DNA of 29,933 bases from Propionibacteriaceae bacterium UBA7704 (GTDB lineage: Bacteria > Actinomycetota > Actinomycetes > Propionibacteriales > Propionibacteriaceae). The first letter of the stretch is position 1, and each line of letters begins with the position of its first letter. This document shows, piece by piece, positions 6,247 to 14,783 of the stretch. Location of the stretch: NCBI GenBank assembly GCA_002482525.1, contig DLGC01000008.1, positions 31,633-61,565 of the forward strand, read 5' to 3'. Under the pieces are notes generated by a model that was not told where the DNA came from, did no database searches, and saw only the letters and a list, made by a program, of their open reading frames with translations. The position numbers and the translations under genes were made by a program.

Positions 6247-7383
6247 ATGCGACGTATAGGTATCGCGATCCTCGGTATCGTGACTGCTCTGGCGCTTGCC
6301 GCCTGTGGCGGCAGCGGAGCCGGCGGATCCTCGAACAACTCGTCGGGTGAGACCCTCATCGGCGTCTCCATGCCGACGCAGACCTCCGAGCGCTGGATCG
6401 CCGACGGTAATGCCGTCAAGGACGGACTGGAGAAGGCCGGCTACAAGGTCGACCTGCAGTACGCCAATGACGACATCCCGACCCAGACTCAGCAGATCGA
6501 CGCGATGATCACTGAAGGCGCCAAGGTGCTGATCATCGCCGCCATCGACGGCACCGCCCTGACCTCGCAGCTCGATGCAGCCGCAGCGGCCGGGATCAAG
6601 GTCATCTCCTACGACCGCCTGATTCGAGACAGCAAGAACGTTGACTTCTACGTCAGCTTCGACAACTACAAGGTCGGCGTCGCTCAGGCCACCGCTCTGC
6701 TGTACGGACTCGGCGTCACGGACAAGGACGGCAACGCCACGGGTAAGGCCACCAAGGGTCAGTACATCGAGTTGTTCGCCGGATCGCTGGACGACAACAA
6801 TGCGCACTTCTTCTGGAATGGCGCCATGGACACCCTGAAGCCCTACCTGGATGACGGCACCCTGGTTGTGAAGTCGGGCCAGACCACCATCGAGCAGTGC
6901 GCGACCCTGCGTTGGCTGCAGGAGACCGCTCAGAAGCGCATGGAGGATCTGCTGACCTCGACCTACGGCGGCAAGGGCACCGGCCTGAAGGGTGTGCTGT
7001 CTCCCTACGACGGCATCTCTCGTGGCATCATCACCGCTCTGCAGGGTGTGGGCATGGGCCCGACCATCGCCAAGGGTCTCCCGGTCGTGACCGGCCAGGA
7101 TGCTGAAATCGCTTCGGTCAAGCTGATCGCTGACGACGTCCAGCAGTCCACCATCTTCAAGGACACCCGCAAGCTGGCCGACGAGGCCGTCACCGCCGCG
7201 CAGGGCTACCTGTCCGGCAAGACCCCGACCGCCAACAACACCACGGATTACGACAACGGCGTGAAGGTCGTCCCGTCGTTCCTGTTGGAGATCGACACGG
7301 TGTACAAGGACAACATTCAGTCCCTCCTGGTTGACACCGGGTACTACACCGAAGCAGAAGTGAAGTCCGGCGTAGCCAAGTAA
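6247..7383 (+). CDS. chvE: Multiple-monosaccharide ABC transporter substrate-binding lipoprotein (ChvE-like)
   Basis: This 378-residue extracellular sugar-binding lipoprotein has a basic MRR start, a short hydrophobic run and a lipobox A-L-A-A-C with the lipidated Cys at residue 20. A Gly/Ser linker follows, then a periplasmic-binding type I (ribose/xylose-type) domain from about residue 35. The sequence T-Q-T-S-E-R-W-I-A-D-G near the start of the domain and the long S-Y-D-R-L-I segment resemble ChvE/XylF-type binders of xylose, arabinose, galactose and glucose. The start is supported by AAGGAG at 6230-6235. It is the first gene of a three-gene transporter operon preceded by two AraR-type operators. 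Arabinose and/or galactose are the likely ligands, inferred from araA, araD and galK nearby. Confidence 0.9.
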   Translation: MRRIGIAILGIVTALALAACGGSGAGGSSNNSSGETLIGVSMPTQTSERWIADGNAVKDGLEKAGYKVDLQYANDDIPTQTQQIDAMITEGAKVLIIAAIDGTALTSQLDAAAAAGIKVISYDRLIRDSKNVDFYVSFDNYKVGVAQATALLYGLGVTDKDGNATGKATKGQYIELFAGSLDDNNAHFFWNGAMDTLKPYLDDGTLVVKSGQTTIEQCATLRWLQETAQKRMEDLLTSTYGGKGTGLKGVLSPYDGISRGIITALQGVGMGPTIAKGLPVVTGQDAEIASVKLIADDVQQSTIFKDTRKLADEAVTAAQGYLSGKTPTANNTTDYDNGVKVVPSFLLEIDTVYKDNIQSLLVDTGYYTEAEVKSGVAK

Positions 7384-7399
7384 CACGGAAACCCGGTCT

Positions 7400-7431
7400 G
7401 GGTGGGTGCAGGGGAAACCCTGCACCCACCC
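7400..7431 (+). terminator. Strong intercistronic hairpin between chvE and mmsA
   Basis: A perfect 14-bp stem, GGGTGGGTGCAGGG with CCCTGCACCCACCC, closes a GAAA tetraloop (7414-7417). There is no T-run after it, and the downstream gene has its own ribosome binding site. It probably stabilises the upstream binding-protein mRNA and lowers transporter expression by partial termination. It is not a full terminator. Confidence 0.7.
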
Positions 7432-7462
7432 GAGCCTCGGTGAGCACAAGGAAGTGTGACAC

Positions 7463-9082
7463 ATGGACAACATCCTCGAGATGCGCTCGATCACCAAGGA
7501 ATTCCCTGGCGTACTGGCCCTTTCCGATGTCTCGTTGACAGTGGAAAGAGGCGAAGTCCACGCGATCTGCGGTGAGAACGGCGCTGGCAAGTCAACGTTG
7601 ATGAAGGTACTCAGCGGCGTGTATCCCCATGGGACCTACCGCGGCGAGATCTTCTACGAAGGTGAGGAGGTCCAGTTCTCCTCGATCAACGACTCCGAGG
7701 AGAAGGGCATCGTCATCATTCACCAGGAGCTGGCCCTGGTGCCGTATCTCTCGGTGGCGGAGAACATCTTTCTGGGCAACGAAGTCAGGGGCGTCGGTGG
7801 CCTGATCGACTGGAACAAGGCGAACTCGCTGGCAACAGAACTGATGCAACGCGTCGGCCTGGATGAGAACCCGACGACACCGATCAGTCAATTGGGCGTC
7901 GGCAAACAGCAGTTGATCGAGATCGCCAAAGCGCTGTCGAAGAACGTCAGGCTCCTGATCCTCGACGAGCCCACTGCCGCTCTCAACGACACCGACTCCG
8001 AGCACCTGCTGGGCCTCATCCGGCAGCTCAAGGCGCAGGGGATCACCTCGATCATGATCTCCCACAAGCTCAACGAGATCGCCGAGATCGCCGACAACAC
8101 CACGATCATTCGCGATGGCATGACTATCGAGACCTTGGACATGGCTGATCCGGCGTCGACACAGGACCGCATTATCCGCGGCATGGTCGGACGCGATTTG
8201 GAACACCGCTTCCCCGAGCGCACGCCCGCTATCGGAGCCCCCGTCCTCGAAGTCAAGGACTGGACGGTGTATCACCCGACTCAGCCCGGTCGCCTCATCA
8301 TCGATCACGCGTCCTTCACCGTGAAGGCCGGCGAAGTGGTCGGCATCGCGGGCCTGATGGGTGCAGGACGCACCGAACTCGCCATGAGCCTGTTCGGCCA
8401 CGCCTATGGCCGCGATATCTCCGGCGAGGTCTCGATGCACGGCAAACGGGTGAACACGCAGAACGTGCCCGATGCGATCGAGGCCAAAATCGCCTACTGC
8501 ACGGAGGACCGCAAGGTCTACGGCCTGAACCTCATCGATGACATCCGACACAACATTTCCTCCGCCGGACTGTTCAAGCTGTCGAAGTACGGCTGGGTTA
8601 ACGACAACGAGGAACTCAAGGTCGCCCAGGAATACGCCACCAACTTGAACATCAAGACGCCGACGGTGCTGACTCTGGCCGGGAAGCTCTCGGGTGGCAA
8701 TCAGCAGAAGGTGGTGCTGAGCAAGTGGCTGTACACCGATCCCGATGTGCTCATCCTCGACGAGCCGACTCGAGGCATTGACGTCGGAGCCAAGTACGAG
8801 ATCTACACCATCATCAATCGCATGGTCTCCAACGGCCGCGCGGTAGTGGTGATCTCCTCCGAGCTTCCCGAGCTGTTGGGGATCTGTGACCGTATCTACA
8901 CCCTGGCCTATGGACGCATCACCGGAGAGGTGCCGGCAGCCGAGGCCACCCAGGAGCGGCTCATGGCGCTCATGACCGTCGAACGCAACGAAGCGATTCC
9001 GACTGAAGAAAACGGGGGCCTACCCCGTCGGCAGCAGGCCACTCAGTCAACTGATTCAGATATGAAGGGAAATCTCCGATGA
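7463..9082 (+). CDS. mmsA: Multiple-monosaccharide ABC transporter ATP-binding protein (MmsA/GguA-like)
   Basis: This 539-residue tandem ATPase energises sugar import at the inner face of the membrane. The first half has Walker A G-E-N-G-A-G-K-S-T (37-45), a divergent signature L-G-V-G-K-Q-Q (144-150) and Walker B L-L-I-L-D-E-P-T (164-171). The second half has a degenerate Walker A, G-L-M-G-A-G-R-T-E (297-305), with Arg instead of Lys. It also has a canonical signature L-S-G-G-N-Q-Q (409-415) and Walker B I-L-D-E-P-T-R-G-I-D (431-440). This asymmetry is normal for RbsA/XylG/AraG-type ATPases. The ATG has AAGGAAG 8 nt upstream. The stop overlaps the permease start by ATGA. The last 30 residues are a polar tail. 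Confidence 0.95.
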   Translation: MDNILEMRSITKEFPGVLALSDVSLTVERGEVHAICGENGAGKSTLMKVLSGVYPHGTYRGEIFYEGEEVQFSSINDSEEKGIVIIHQELALVPYLSVAENIFLGNEVRGVGGLIDWNKANSLATELMQRVGLDENPTTPISQLGVGKQQLIEIAKALSKNVRLLILDEPTAALNDTDSEHLLGLIRQLKAQGITSIMISHKLNEIAEIADNTTIIRDGMTIETLDMADPASTQDRIIRGMVGRDLEHRFPERTPAIGAPVLEVKDWTVYHPTQPGRLIIDHASFTVKAGEVVGIAGLMGAGRTELAMSLFGHAYGRDISGEVSMHGKRVNTQNVPDAIEAKIAYCTEDRKVYGLNLIDDIRHNISSAGLFKLSKYGWVNDNEELKVAQEYATNLNIKTPTVLTLAGKLSGGNQQKVVLSKWLYTDPDVLILDEPTRGIDVGAKYEIYTIINRMVSNGRAVVVISSELPELLGICDRIYTLAYGRITGEVPAAEATQERLMALMTVERNEAIPTEENGGLPRRQQATQSTDSDMKGNLR

Positions 9083-10260
9083 ACGCCACTGCAGCAGGAC
9101 TCCGCGATGGCCTGACGAAGAACTTACGTCAAAGCGGCATCCTCATCGCCTTCATCGTGGTGGTAGGAGCTTCGGCCCTGTTGAACCCGAACTTCCTCTC
9201 CCCGGGCAACCTGACCAACCTGGTGCTCCAGTACTCCTACATTCTGATCCTCGCACTGGGCATGCTGTTGGTCATCGTGTCGGCGCAGATCGACCTCTCG
9301 GTCGGATCGGTGATGGCTTTGGCCGGCGCGGTAGCGGCCGTCCTGGTGATCAAGCAGGGTATGCCGTGGTGGGTCGGTGTGCTCGCCGCGCTCGGCGTCG
9401 GGCTGCTGGCAGGCGCCTGGCAGGGGTTCTGGGTGGCATTCGTCGGAATCCCGGGCTTCATCGTCACGCTGGCCGGCATGCTGTTGTTCCGCGGACTCAC
9501 TGCTCTGGTGCTGAACAGCATCTCGCTGTCGCCCTTCGGTGGCGACTTCTACCTGATCGCGAACGGCTTCCTCAATGGGCTGTTCGGTGGGCAAGGTGTG
9601 GACATCTTCACTCTGGTGGTCTTCGCCTTGGCCGGCTTGATCTTCGTCTACCTCCAGGTGCGCGATCGCCAGGCCCGGATCGCTTACAACCAAGAAGCCG
9701 GCAGCATGGTCGGGTTCATCGTCAAGCAGATCCTGATCCTGGCCGTCCTGATGTGGTTCGCCTACCAGCTCGCGTCCAGCCGAGGCCTGCCGAACATCCT
9801 GGTGCTGCTCGCCGTCCTCATCGTGACCTACACCCTGCTCAGCCAGAAGACCACCTTCGGCCGTCACATCTACGCCATCGGCGGCAACCTCAATGCAGCC
9901 AAGCTCTCCGGTGTTCGGGTACGACGAATCAACTTCTGGGTCTTCGTCAATATGGGCGTGCTGGCGGCAGTCGCCGGCATCGTCTTCTCCTCGCGAATGA
10001 ACGGCGCCCAGCCGGCTGCCGGTAACGGCGTCGAGTTGGACGCCATCGCGGCCTGTTTCATCGGCGGTGCATCGACCACCGGCGGTATCGGACGCATCGG
10101 CGGGGCCATGATCGGTGGTCTGATCATGGCGGTCATGACCAACATCATGTCGCTGATGGGTGTCGACTACCCCTGGCAGCAGGTAGCCAAGGGCCTGGTG
10201 CTGCTGCTGGCGGTGGCCTTCGACCTGTGGAACCGTCGTCGGTCGGAGGGCGCTGCCTGA
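9079..10260 (+). CDS. mmsB: Multiple-monosaccharide ABC transporter permease (MmsB/GguB-like)
   Basis: This 393-residue integral membrane protein of the BPD_transp_2 (AraH/XylH/RbsC) family forms the sugar channel. It has about ten hydrophobic segments, beginning near residue 18. It contains Q-I-D-L-S-V-G-S-V-M-A-L-A-G, the conserved loop of this family, and a C-terminal A-C-F-I-G-G-A-S-T-T-G-G-I-G block typical of these permeases. The length equals that of xylose-type permeases. Its ATG overlaps the ATPase stop, so translation is coupled. It is the last gene of the operon and is followed by a hairpin shared with the convergent regulator gene. Confidence 0.95.
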   Translation: MNATAAGLRDGLTKNLRQSGILIAFIVVVGASALLNPNFLSPGNLTNLVLQYSYILILALGMLLVIVSAQIDLSVGSVMALAGAVAAVLVIKQGMPWWVGVLAALGVGLLAGAWQGFWVAFVGIPGFIVTLAGMLLFRGLTALVLNSISLSPFGGDFYLIANGFLNGLFGGQGVDIFTLVVFALAGLIFVYLQVRDRQARIAYNQEAGSMVGFIVKQILILAVLMWFAYQLASSRGLPNILVLLAVLIVTYTLLSQKTTFGRHIYAIGGNLNAAKLSGVRVRRINFWVFVNMGVLAAVAGIVFSSRMNGAQPAAGNGVELDAIAACFIGGASTTGGIGRIGGAMIGGLIMAVMTNIMSLMGVDYPWQQVAKGLVLLLAVAFDLWNRRRSEGAA

Positions 10261-10287
10261 GAGCAGCGTCGGTTCAGATCGACCACA

Positions 10288-10332
10288 AGACGCCGGTGGT
10301 ACCGGGGCTCAGCCTCGATACCACCGGCGTCT
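10288..10332. terminator. Bidirectional terminator between mmsB and the LacI regulator
   Basis: A 14-bp perfect stem, AGACGCCGGTGGTA (10288-10301) with TACCACCGGCGTCT (10319-10332), encloses a 17-nt loop that can itself pair partly. It lies between two convergent genes and lacks a T-run, which is common in high-GC genomes. Confidence 0.7.
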
Positions 10333-10385
10333 CGTCGGTTGCGGTACCGGATCTTTGGGCGCGACCAGCGAGACTGATCCGAATC

Positions 10386-11417
10386 TCACCGGATCGAGGT
10401 GGATTCCCGAATCACCAGAGTCGGGTCGATCTCCAAGGATTCGCGCGATAGCTCGTCATTGAGCCCGCGCAGAATGACTGCCATGCCGACTCGGCCGAGC
10501 TCCTCGAAGTTCTGTCGCACCGTGGTGAGCGGCGGCAGGAAGTGTCCGCTCTCAGGAAGATCATCGAAACCGACCACGCTGATGTCGTCGGGAACCCGCA
10601 GACCGAGCTCGGCGAGCCCATGGGTGAGCCCTAGCGCCATCTGATCGTTCCCGGCGAAAACCGCCGTCAGGCCCGGAATCTGCGCGCAAGCCGGCGCGGC
10701 GGCGTAGCCGGCGTCAGCACTCCAGTCCCCCGGTATCACGAACTCGTCACCGAGACCGGCCTCACGCATCAACTCCTGCCAGCGAACTGTGCGCGCTTGG
10801 GAGTCCAAGGATTCGGCAGGACCGGTGATGTGGGCGATGACACGATGCCCCCTATCCAGCAGGTGCCGCACCACCAGTTCGGTGCCCAATCGTTGATTCA
10901 CCCCTACCCACGGCAGACCGGCCGTGCCGTCCTCGCCGCCGGGGTCGACCCGACTGGGGCGGGTGCCGATCAGCACCGAGGCCTCGGGAAGCTCGGGAAG
11001 GGCATGCAGCGACTGTTCCCGCGGCAGAATCACCGCCACGGCGTCGACCCGCTGATCGTTGAGGAAGCGCACGCCGTCACTCAACTCCGAAGCCGACTCC
11101 CCCGTCACGGTGAAGGCCGTCGAGGTGTAGCCGGCCTCGCGGGCAGCCAATTCCACGCCACGCATCATGCTCAGCGGTCCATACAGCGACGAACCTTCGA
11201 TCAGGACGCCGATACGGCCCGAACGGCCACGAGCAAAAGCCTGAGCAAGGGAATTGGGTCGATAATCCAAATCCTGGATAGCGGCTTCAACACGAGCTTT
11301 CGTCGCCGGCTTTACTTGGTTGCTTTGATTGATGACGCGAGAAACGGTCTGATGCGATACTCCGGCTCGACGTGCGACGTCGCGGATGCTCACTGGGCGG
11401 CTACTCCCGATCGTCAT
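10386..11417 (-). CDS. LacI-family transcriptional regulator, probable AraR
   Basis: This 343-residue sugar-responsive repressor has an N-terminal helix-turn-helix V-S-I-R-D-V-A-R-R-A-G-V-S-H-Q-T-V-S-R-V-I-N (9-30), a hinge helix around 50-65, and a type I periplasmic-binding-fold effector domain from about residue 68. That domain includes F-A-G-N-D-Q-M-A and V-V-G-F-D-D. It sits between the sugar transporter and araA. The four 16-bp operators with a central CG near araD, chvE and araA have the form expected of its family, so it most likely represses arabinose uptake and catabolism until L-arabinose or a derivative binds. No operator copy was seen before its own start. The effector is inferred from context. 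Confidence 0.88.
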   Translation of the reverse strand: MTIGSSRPVSIRDVARRAGVSHQTVSRVINQSNQVKPATKARVEAAIQDLDYRPNSLAQAFARGRSGRIGVLIEGSSLYGPLSMMRGVELAAREAGYTSTAFTVTGESASELSDGVRFLNDQRVDAVAVILPREQSLHALPELPEASVLIGTRPSRVDPGGEDGTAGLPWVGVNQRLGTELVVRHLLDRGHRVIAHITGPAESLDSQARTVRWQELMREAGLGDEFVIPGDWSADAGYAAAPACAQIPGLTAVFAGNDQMALGLTHGLAELGLRVPDDISVVGFDDLPESGHFLPPLTTVRQNFEELGRVGMAVILRGLNDELSRESLEIDPTLVIRESTSIR

Positions 11418-11491
11418 TCAACGACCACCTTTCCGCGAAAGCTCGTCCGCATTCATGAGGGCCATGAGTCCGGAGTCGGATACTCCCTGGA

Positions 11492-13015
11492 TCACATCGG
11501 GGCGGGGCCACCCCGATAGGCTGCCACAACATTCAGCGACTGTTCGAACGACACGACCTGGGTCCCCTCGTCGATCACGGCGAGTTCAACATCGGCCATC
11601 CGGGCAAAGTCCACGAAGACCTCCATTCCGACGGCATTTGTCATCACCGTATGGTGCGCTGCACCGGCGGCCAGCCAGCAGGTCGCTGAGGTCACGAAGT
11701 CAGGCTTGGGCCGCCAGATCGCGCGACCCACCGGCAGGTTTGGCAGGTCCTCGACCGGGGTGACGTTCTCAACCGCATTGGCGATCAGGCGGAAGCGGTT
11801 GCGGACATCCGACATCGCCACGACGACCGCCGGACCGGGGTCTGCGGTGAAGACCAGTCGGCAGGGATCCTCGCGTCCACCGATTCCGAGCGGGTGGATC
11901 TCCAGGGTCGGCTTGGCCGTGGTCAGGCTCGGCGATACCTCCAACATGTGGGCGCCGAGAATCAGCTCCCGACCCGGCTCCAGATGGTAGGTGTAGTCCT
12001 CCATGAGCGATGCGCCACCGGGCAGCCCTGAACCCATTACTGCCGCCAGGTGAACCAGGACGGCTGTCTTCCAGTCACCTTCGGCACCGAACCCGTAGCC
12101 GTCGGCCATGAGGCGTTGCACGGCCAGGCCCGGAAGCTGACGCAGCGCGCCAAGATCTTCAAAGGTGTCGGTGAAGGCGGTGAATCCGCCGCTGACAAGG
12201 AACTCCCGAAGGGCGATCTCCTCACGGGCTGCGTAGCGCAGCGCGTCTCGCCGATCACCGTCGGCCCGCAACTCGGGAACCACGTCGTAGCTGTCGTCGT
12301 ATTCGGCGACGAGGTCGTCGACGGCCGCATCACTCACCTGATCGACCAACTCGGCCAACTCGTTGACCGGCCAGGTGTTCACCGACACTCCGAAGACGGC
12401 CTCGGCTTCGGTCTTGTCGCCCTCGGTGACCGCGACGTAGCGCATGTTGTCGCCGAACCGCGCCACCCGCATCCCCTGGGCAGCATGCCAAGCCGCGGCC
12501 GCACGACACCACGAACCGATCTCACGGGCCACTCGCGGGTCGCTGGCGTGGCCAACGACCGACTTCCGTCGCACCCCGAGCCGCGACAGGATGTAGCCAT
12601 ATTCGCGGTCACCATGCGCGGACTGGTTGAGGTTCATGAAATCGAAGTCCAGCTCGCCATAGGGCAGATCCCGGTTGGCCTGAGTGTGGAAATGCAGCAG
12701 TGGTTTGCGCAGCGCCGAGAGACCCCGGATCCACATCTTCGCCGGCGAGAAGGTGTGCATCCAGGTGATGACACCGATGACCGCCGGGTCAGCGTTGGCG
12801 GCCCCCAAGGTCGCCACAATGGCGTCAGAGTCGGTCAAGGTGGGCTTGAGAACCAGCCGCACCGGGATGTCCGAGTGCTGGGCGAGCATCCCCACCACCT
12901 GGCGGGACTGCTCGGCGACCTGTCGAAGGGTCTCCTCACCGTACAGTCCCTGGCTACCCACCAAGAACCAGACCTCGAGGTCCGACAAGACCGGCACCAC
13001 CGTATTTCCCTGCAT
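11492..13015 (-). CDS. araA: L-arabinose isomerase
   Basis: This 507-residue, Mn2+-dependent cytoplasmic enzyme converts L-arabinose to L-ribulose. The metal and catalytic residues are in place: Glu312 in G-F-G-A-E-G-D-W-K, Glu339 in S-L-M-E-D-Y-T-Y, His356 in L-G-A-H-M-L-E-V, and the His454-His455 pair in A-A-H-H-T-V-M-T. The N-terminal V-W-F-L-V-G-S-Q-x-L-Y-G block is typical. The ATG at 13015 lacks a close Shine-Dalgarno site. The in-frame GTG at 13000 has AGGGA 6 nt upstream and may be the true start, five codons shorter. An AraR-type operator lies 120 bp upstream. The partner kinase araB is not in the window. Confidence 0.95.
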   Translation of the reverse strand: MQGNTVVPVLSDLEVWFLVGSQGLYGEETLRQVAEQSRQVVGMLAQHSDIPVRLVLKPTLTDSDAIVATLGAANADPAVIGVITWMHTFSPAKMWIRGLSALRKPLLHFHTQANRDLPYGELDFDFMNLNQSAHGDREYGYILSRLGVRRKSVVGHASDPRVAREIGSWCRAAAAWHAAQGMRVARFGDNMRYVAVTEGDKTEAEAVFGVSVNTWPVNELAELVDQVSDAAVDDLVAEYDDSYDVVPELRADGDRRDALRYAAREEIALREFLVSGGFTAFTDTFEDLGALRQLPGLAVQRLMADGYGFGAEGDWKTAVLVHLAAVMGSGLPGGASLMEDYTYHLEPGRELILGAHMLEVSPSLTTAKPTLEIHPLGIGGREDPCRLVFTADPGPAVVVAMSDVRNRFRLIANAVENVTPVEDLPNLPVGRAIWRPKPDFVTSATCWLAAGAAHHTVMTNAVGMEVFVDFARMADVELAVIDEGTQVVSFEQSLNVVAAYRGGPAPM

Positions 13016-13134
13016 GATCAGAGCAACTTTCTCGTCATAGCGTTCATTGCGCGTCCACTGATGACCAACGGCGCTGGAGGCAAGGACGGACGTTGTCTAT
13101 TCCTCGTGACGGATCACCGCTGATACCGCTTCAA

Positions 13135-13150
13135 TGTTAACGGTCACATC
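13135..13150. promoter_or_regulatory. LacI-type operator upstream of araA
   Basis: ATGTTAACGGTCACAT fits the shared operator pattern and differs from the second chvE operator at only two positions. It lies 120 bp upstream of the araA ATG, in the gap between argG and araA. Confidence 0.8.
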
Positions 13151-13203
13151 CGCAGTTCGCCACACATATTCCATGGCAATTTCTCGAAAACGGCCTTGCG
13201 AGT

Positions 13204-13233
13204 GCCGACGGCGCTCCAGCGGAGCGCGTCGGC
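13204..13233 (-). terminator. Terminator hairpin downstream of argG
   Basis: GCCGACGGCGCTCC (13204-13217) pairs with GGAGCGCGTCGGC (13221-13233), with a single bulged base and a 3-nt loop. It begins just after the argG stop on the minus strand and separates argG from the araA promoter region. Confidence 0.65.
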
Positions 13234-13241
13234 CACCGAAG

Positions 13242-14660
13242 TCAGTCAGTACCGGCTTCCATCCCGGACCGGTTCTGAGCCTCCTCGATCTCGGCGTCGG
13301 TAGCATTCCCAGCGGTGATCTCCGGAGCCTGGCCACTCTCCAGGGCACCCACCAGAGCCGAAACCTCGCCACCCACCAGGCCGAGCTGGGCGTACTGCTC
13401 CAGCCGACTGCGGGAATCGGCGATGTCGAGATTGCGCATGGTCAACTGTCCGATCCGGTCGGTCGGGCCGAAGGCCGCATCGCCGACCCGCTCCATGCTG
13501 AGCTTCTCAGGGTGGTAGGAGAATGCCGGGCCTGCGGTATCGAGAATGGTGTAGTCATCGCCGCGACGCAGCCGCAACGTCACCGAGCCGGTGATCGCCG
13601 AGCCCACCCAGCGCTGCAGGGACTCGCGAATCATCAGCGACTGCGGATCCAGCCAACGTCCCTCGTACATCAGCCGGCCCAGCTTGCGGCCTTCCATCTG
13701 ATAGCTGGCAAAGGTGTCCTCGTTGTGAATGGCGGTCACCAGGCGTTCGTAGCAGATGTGCAGCAACGCCATGCCCGGCGCCTCGTAGATGCCGCGGCTC
13801 TTGGCCTCGATGATGCGGTTCTCGATCTGATCGCTCATGCCCAGACCATGGCGTCCGCCAATGGCGTTGGCGGCCAGCACCAGATCCACCGCGCTGGCGA
13901 AGGTCTCACCGTTGATCGAGACCGGACGGCCCTGTTCGAAGGCCACCGTGACGTCCTCGGTGGCGATCTCCACGGCCGGATCCCAGAAGCGAACACCCAT
14001 GATGGGATCGACGATCTCCATGCTGGCGTTGAGCTCTTCCAGGTCCTTGGCCTCATGGGTAGCACCCCAGATGTTGGCGTCGGTGGAGTAGGCCTTCTCC
14101 TTGGAATCGCGGTACGGCAGGTCCCGTTCGACCAGCCACTGACTCATCTCCGCGCGACCGCCCAATTCACGCACGAAATCAGCGTCCAACCACGGCTTGT
14201 AGATCCGTAGCTGCGGGTTGGCCATCAGGCCGTAGCGATAGAACCGCTCGATGTCATTGCCCTTGTAGGTGGAGCCATCGCCCCAGATCCACACGTCGTC
14301 GGCACGCATGGCCCGCACCAGCATGGTGCCGGTGACCGCGCGTCCGATCGGGGTGGTGTTGAAGTACATCTTGCCGCCGGTACGGATGTGGAAGGCGCCG
14401 CACACCAACGCGACCAGACCTTCTTCCACCATCGCCGAGCGGCAATCGACCATGCGCGAAAGCTCAGCACCGTAGGCCCCCGCACGTCCGGGAACCGAGT
14501 CGATGTCCGGCTCGTCGTACTGCCCGAGGTTCGCGGTGTAGGTGCAGGGGATGGCACCCTTCTCGCGCATCCAGGCCACCGCCACCGAGGTGTCGAGCCC
14601 TCCGGAAAAAGCGAGCCCGATGCGCTCTCCAACAGGCAGTTCAGTCAAAACCTTAGGCAT
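13242..14660 (-). CDS. argG: Argininosuccinate synthase
   Basis: This 472-residue enzyme joins citrulline and aspartate, with ATP cleaved to AMP and pyrophosphate, in arginine biosynthesis. The ATP pyrophosphatase loop A-F-S-G-G-L-D-T-S is at 17-25. The following Y-T-A-N-L-G-Q-Y-D-E-P segment and the overall length indicate the longer E. coli-type ArgG subfamily (about 447 residues) rather than the about 400-residue type common in other actinobacteria. A C-terminal extension rich in Glu, Ala and Gly adds about 25 residues. I chose the ATG at 14660, which places the PP-loop at the usual distance from the start; the frame opens 22 codons earlier. No other arginine genes are present. It is isolated by hairpins on both sides. 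Confidence 0.93.
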   Translation of the reverse strand: MPKVLTELPVGERIGLAFSGGLDTSVAVAWMREKGAIPCTYTANLGQYDEPDIDSVPGRAGAYGAELSRMVDCRSAMVEEGLVALVCGAFHIRTGGKMYFNTTPIGRAVTGTMLVRAMRADDVWIWGDGSTYKGNDIERFYRYGLMANPQLRIYKPWLDADFVRELGGRAEMSQWLVERDLPYRDSKEKAYSTDANIWGATHEAKDLEELNASMEIVDPIMGVRFWDPAVEIATEDVTVAFEQGRPVSINGETFASAVDLVLAANAIGGRHGLGMSDQIENRIIEAKSRGIYEAPGMALLHICYERLVTAIHNEDTFASYQMEGRKLGRLMYEGRWLDPQSLMIRESLQRWVGSAITGSVTLRLRRGDDYTILDTAGPAFSYHPEKLSMERVGDAAFGPTDRIGQLTMRNLDIADSRSRLEQYAQLGLVGGEVSALVGALESGQAPEITAGNATDAEIEEAQNRSGMEAGTD

Positions 14661-14717
14661 GGGCCCAATCCTATCGGCCCCCGCACCGCTCCCCGACCGC
14701 GCCCGCGCCCCACCAGG

Positions 14718-14777
14718 CGCTCCCAAAAGCGGCAGAAGCTCCCGAAGGTTCGGGAGCTTCTGCCGCTTTTGGGAGCG
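14718..14777. terminator. Perfect 29-bp inverted repeat between leuA and argG
   Basis: Two 29-base arms (14718-14746 and 14749-14777) are exact reverse complements separated by two bases, giving a stem of about 28 bp. On either strand the inner GC-rich part, GCGGCAGAAGCTCCCGAA, is followed by GCTTTTGGG, so it can work as an intrinsic terminator in both directions. It begins seven bases after the leuA stop and ends about 58 bp before the argG start. Confidence 0.85.
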
Positions 14778-14783
14778 GATGGG

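Noticed and set aside
5770..7590. Minus-strand open frame of 606 codons across chvE
   Set aside because: Most of it is the reverse frame of chvE, which is clearly real. Only its end in the intergenic gap might have independent meaning, noted separately.
13019..13048. Short upstream frame (MNAMTRKLL) just before araA
   Set aside because: It has no Shine-Dalgarno site and no codon bias pointing to arabinose control; chance occurrence is as likely as a regulatory peptide.
13097..13372. Minus-strand 91-codon frame across the argG end and araA promoter
   Set aside because: It overlaps the argG 3' end in another frame, crosses the argG terminator and AraR operator, and has no recognisable domain.
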